Shown here piece after piece: positions 5,694 through 5,867 of a DNA stretch of 5,867 bases. Both the position numbers and the translations under genes were made by a program. The notes beneath the pieces are model-generated. The model was not told the DNA's origin, made no database searches, and saw nothing but the letters and a program-made list of their open reading frames with translations. This DNA comes from JAKBCQ01 sp021807585 (GTDB lineage: Bacteria; Planctomycetota; Planctomycetia; Isosphaerales; Isosphaeraceae): assembly GCA_027325115.1 (NCBI GenBank), contig DAHWFG010000036.1:1-5867 (forward strand), in the 5' to 3' direction. Within the stretch, counting starts at the first letter, position 1; the number at the start of each line of letters is the position of its first letter.

Positions 5694-5867
5694 ATGCAAG
5701 ACGAATCGTCGCGGAGGCGGGACGGTAACGATGCGACTCCCGCTCCCGATCGATCGGTCGATTCGGGAATCGATCCGATCTCGGCGAACGCGACGACCGA
5801 GCCGAGCGTCGATCCGCGAGTCGAGCCGATCGTCGAGAGTGCGACGGGGATTGATCCCACGACGCCG
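5694..5867 (+). CDS. N-terminus of an unrecognised protein, disordered and Pro/Asp/Glu-rich (runs off the window)
   Basis: An ATG at 5694 opens a frame of 58 codons still open at the last base. An in-frame TAA at 5676 leaves this ATG as the only standard start. The peptide begins MQDESSRRRDGNDATPAPD and then repeats short [I/V]-[D/E]-P elements: GIDP, SVDP, RVEP, GIDP. There are no hydrophobic stretches, so it looks like a disordered leader ahead of a domain outside the window. It begins 33 bases after the GTPase stop on the same strand, so co-transcription is likely and a functional link plausible. A purine-rich AAGAAAGA (5677-5684) is a weak, rather distant SD. I do not recognise the family, and a minus-strand frame open across the same DNA has no supporting features. 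Confidence 0.6.
   Translation, partial: MQDESSRRRDGNDATPAPDRSVDSGIDPISANATTEPSVDPRVEPIVESATGIDPTTP

Overview
The window looks like ordinary chromosome of a GC-rich planctomycete or close PVC-group bacterium. Two family signatures point there. One is a C-terminal fragment of a PVC-type (Pirellula/Verrucomicrobium) heme-binding domain at the left edge. The other is a secreted DUF1080 (3-keto-disaccharide hydrolase) protein. Both families are expanded in planctomycetes. A zinc-ribbon TRAFAC-like GTPase, GC-rich coding DNA, very AT-rich spacers and a high density of GATC words are compatible with this but do not fix a genus.

Left part (1-374, + strand): the end of a cytochrome c-like protein, cut by the window edge. 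It converges on a two-gene minus-strand unit (2337 down to 447): a secreted DUF1080 protein followed with no real gap by an M24 (aminopeptidase P / prolidase-like) metallopeptidase that has all five metal ligands. Stop and start signals are interlocked, so the two are probably translated together. A weak promoter candidate with an inverted repeat around its -35 box lies upstream of the pair.

Middle (4215 down to 2527, - strand): an ABC ATPase and a UPF0014 multi-pass permease, recognisable as FetA and FetB, the putative iron-exporting ABC pair of the YbbL/YbbM type. The spacer between them and the DNA just beyond fetB are strikingly AT-rich for this genome. fetB appears to start with TTG behind a good Shine-Dalgarno sequence.

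Right part (4353 to the end, + strand): divergent from fetAB is a 435-residue protein with two N-terminal cysteine clusters and a P-loop GTPase domain (G1, G3, G4 and a plausible G5 motif). It resembles the double-GTPase / DO-GTPase type families proposed for bacterial conflict systems. Thirty-three bases later a second gene begins, with a long, apparently disordered, acidic and Pro-rich N-terminus, and runs off the window. This right-hand pair is the least understood part and the best candidate for an undescribed system, but its partner genes lie outside the window. I saw no mobile element, CRISPR array or RNA gene.
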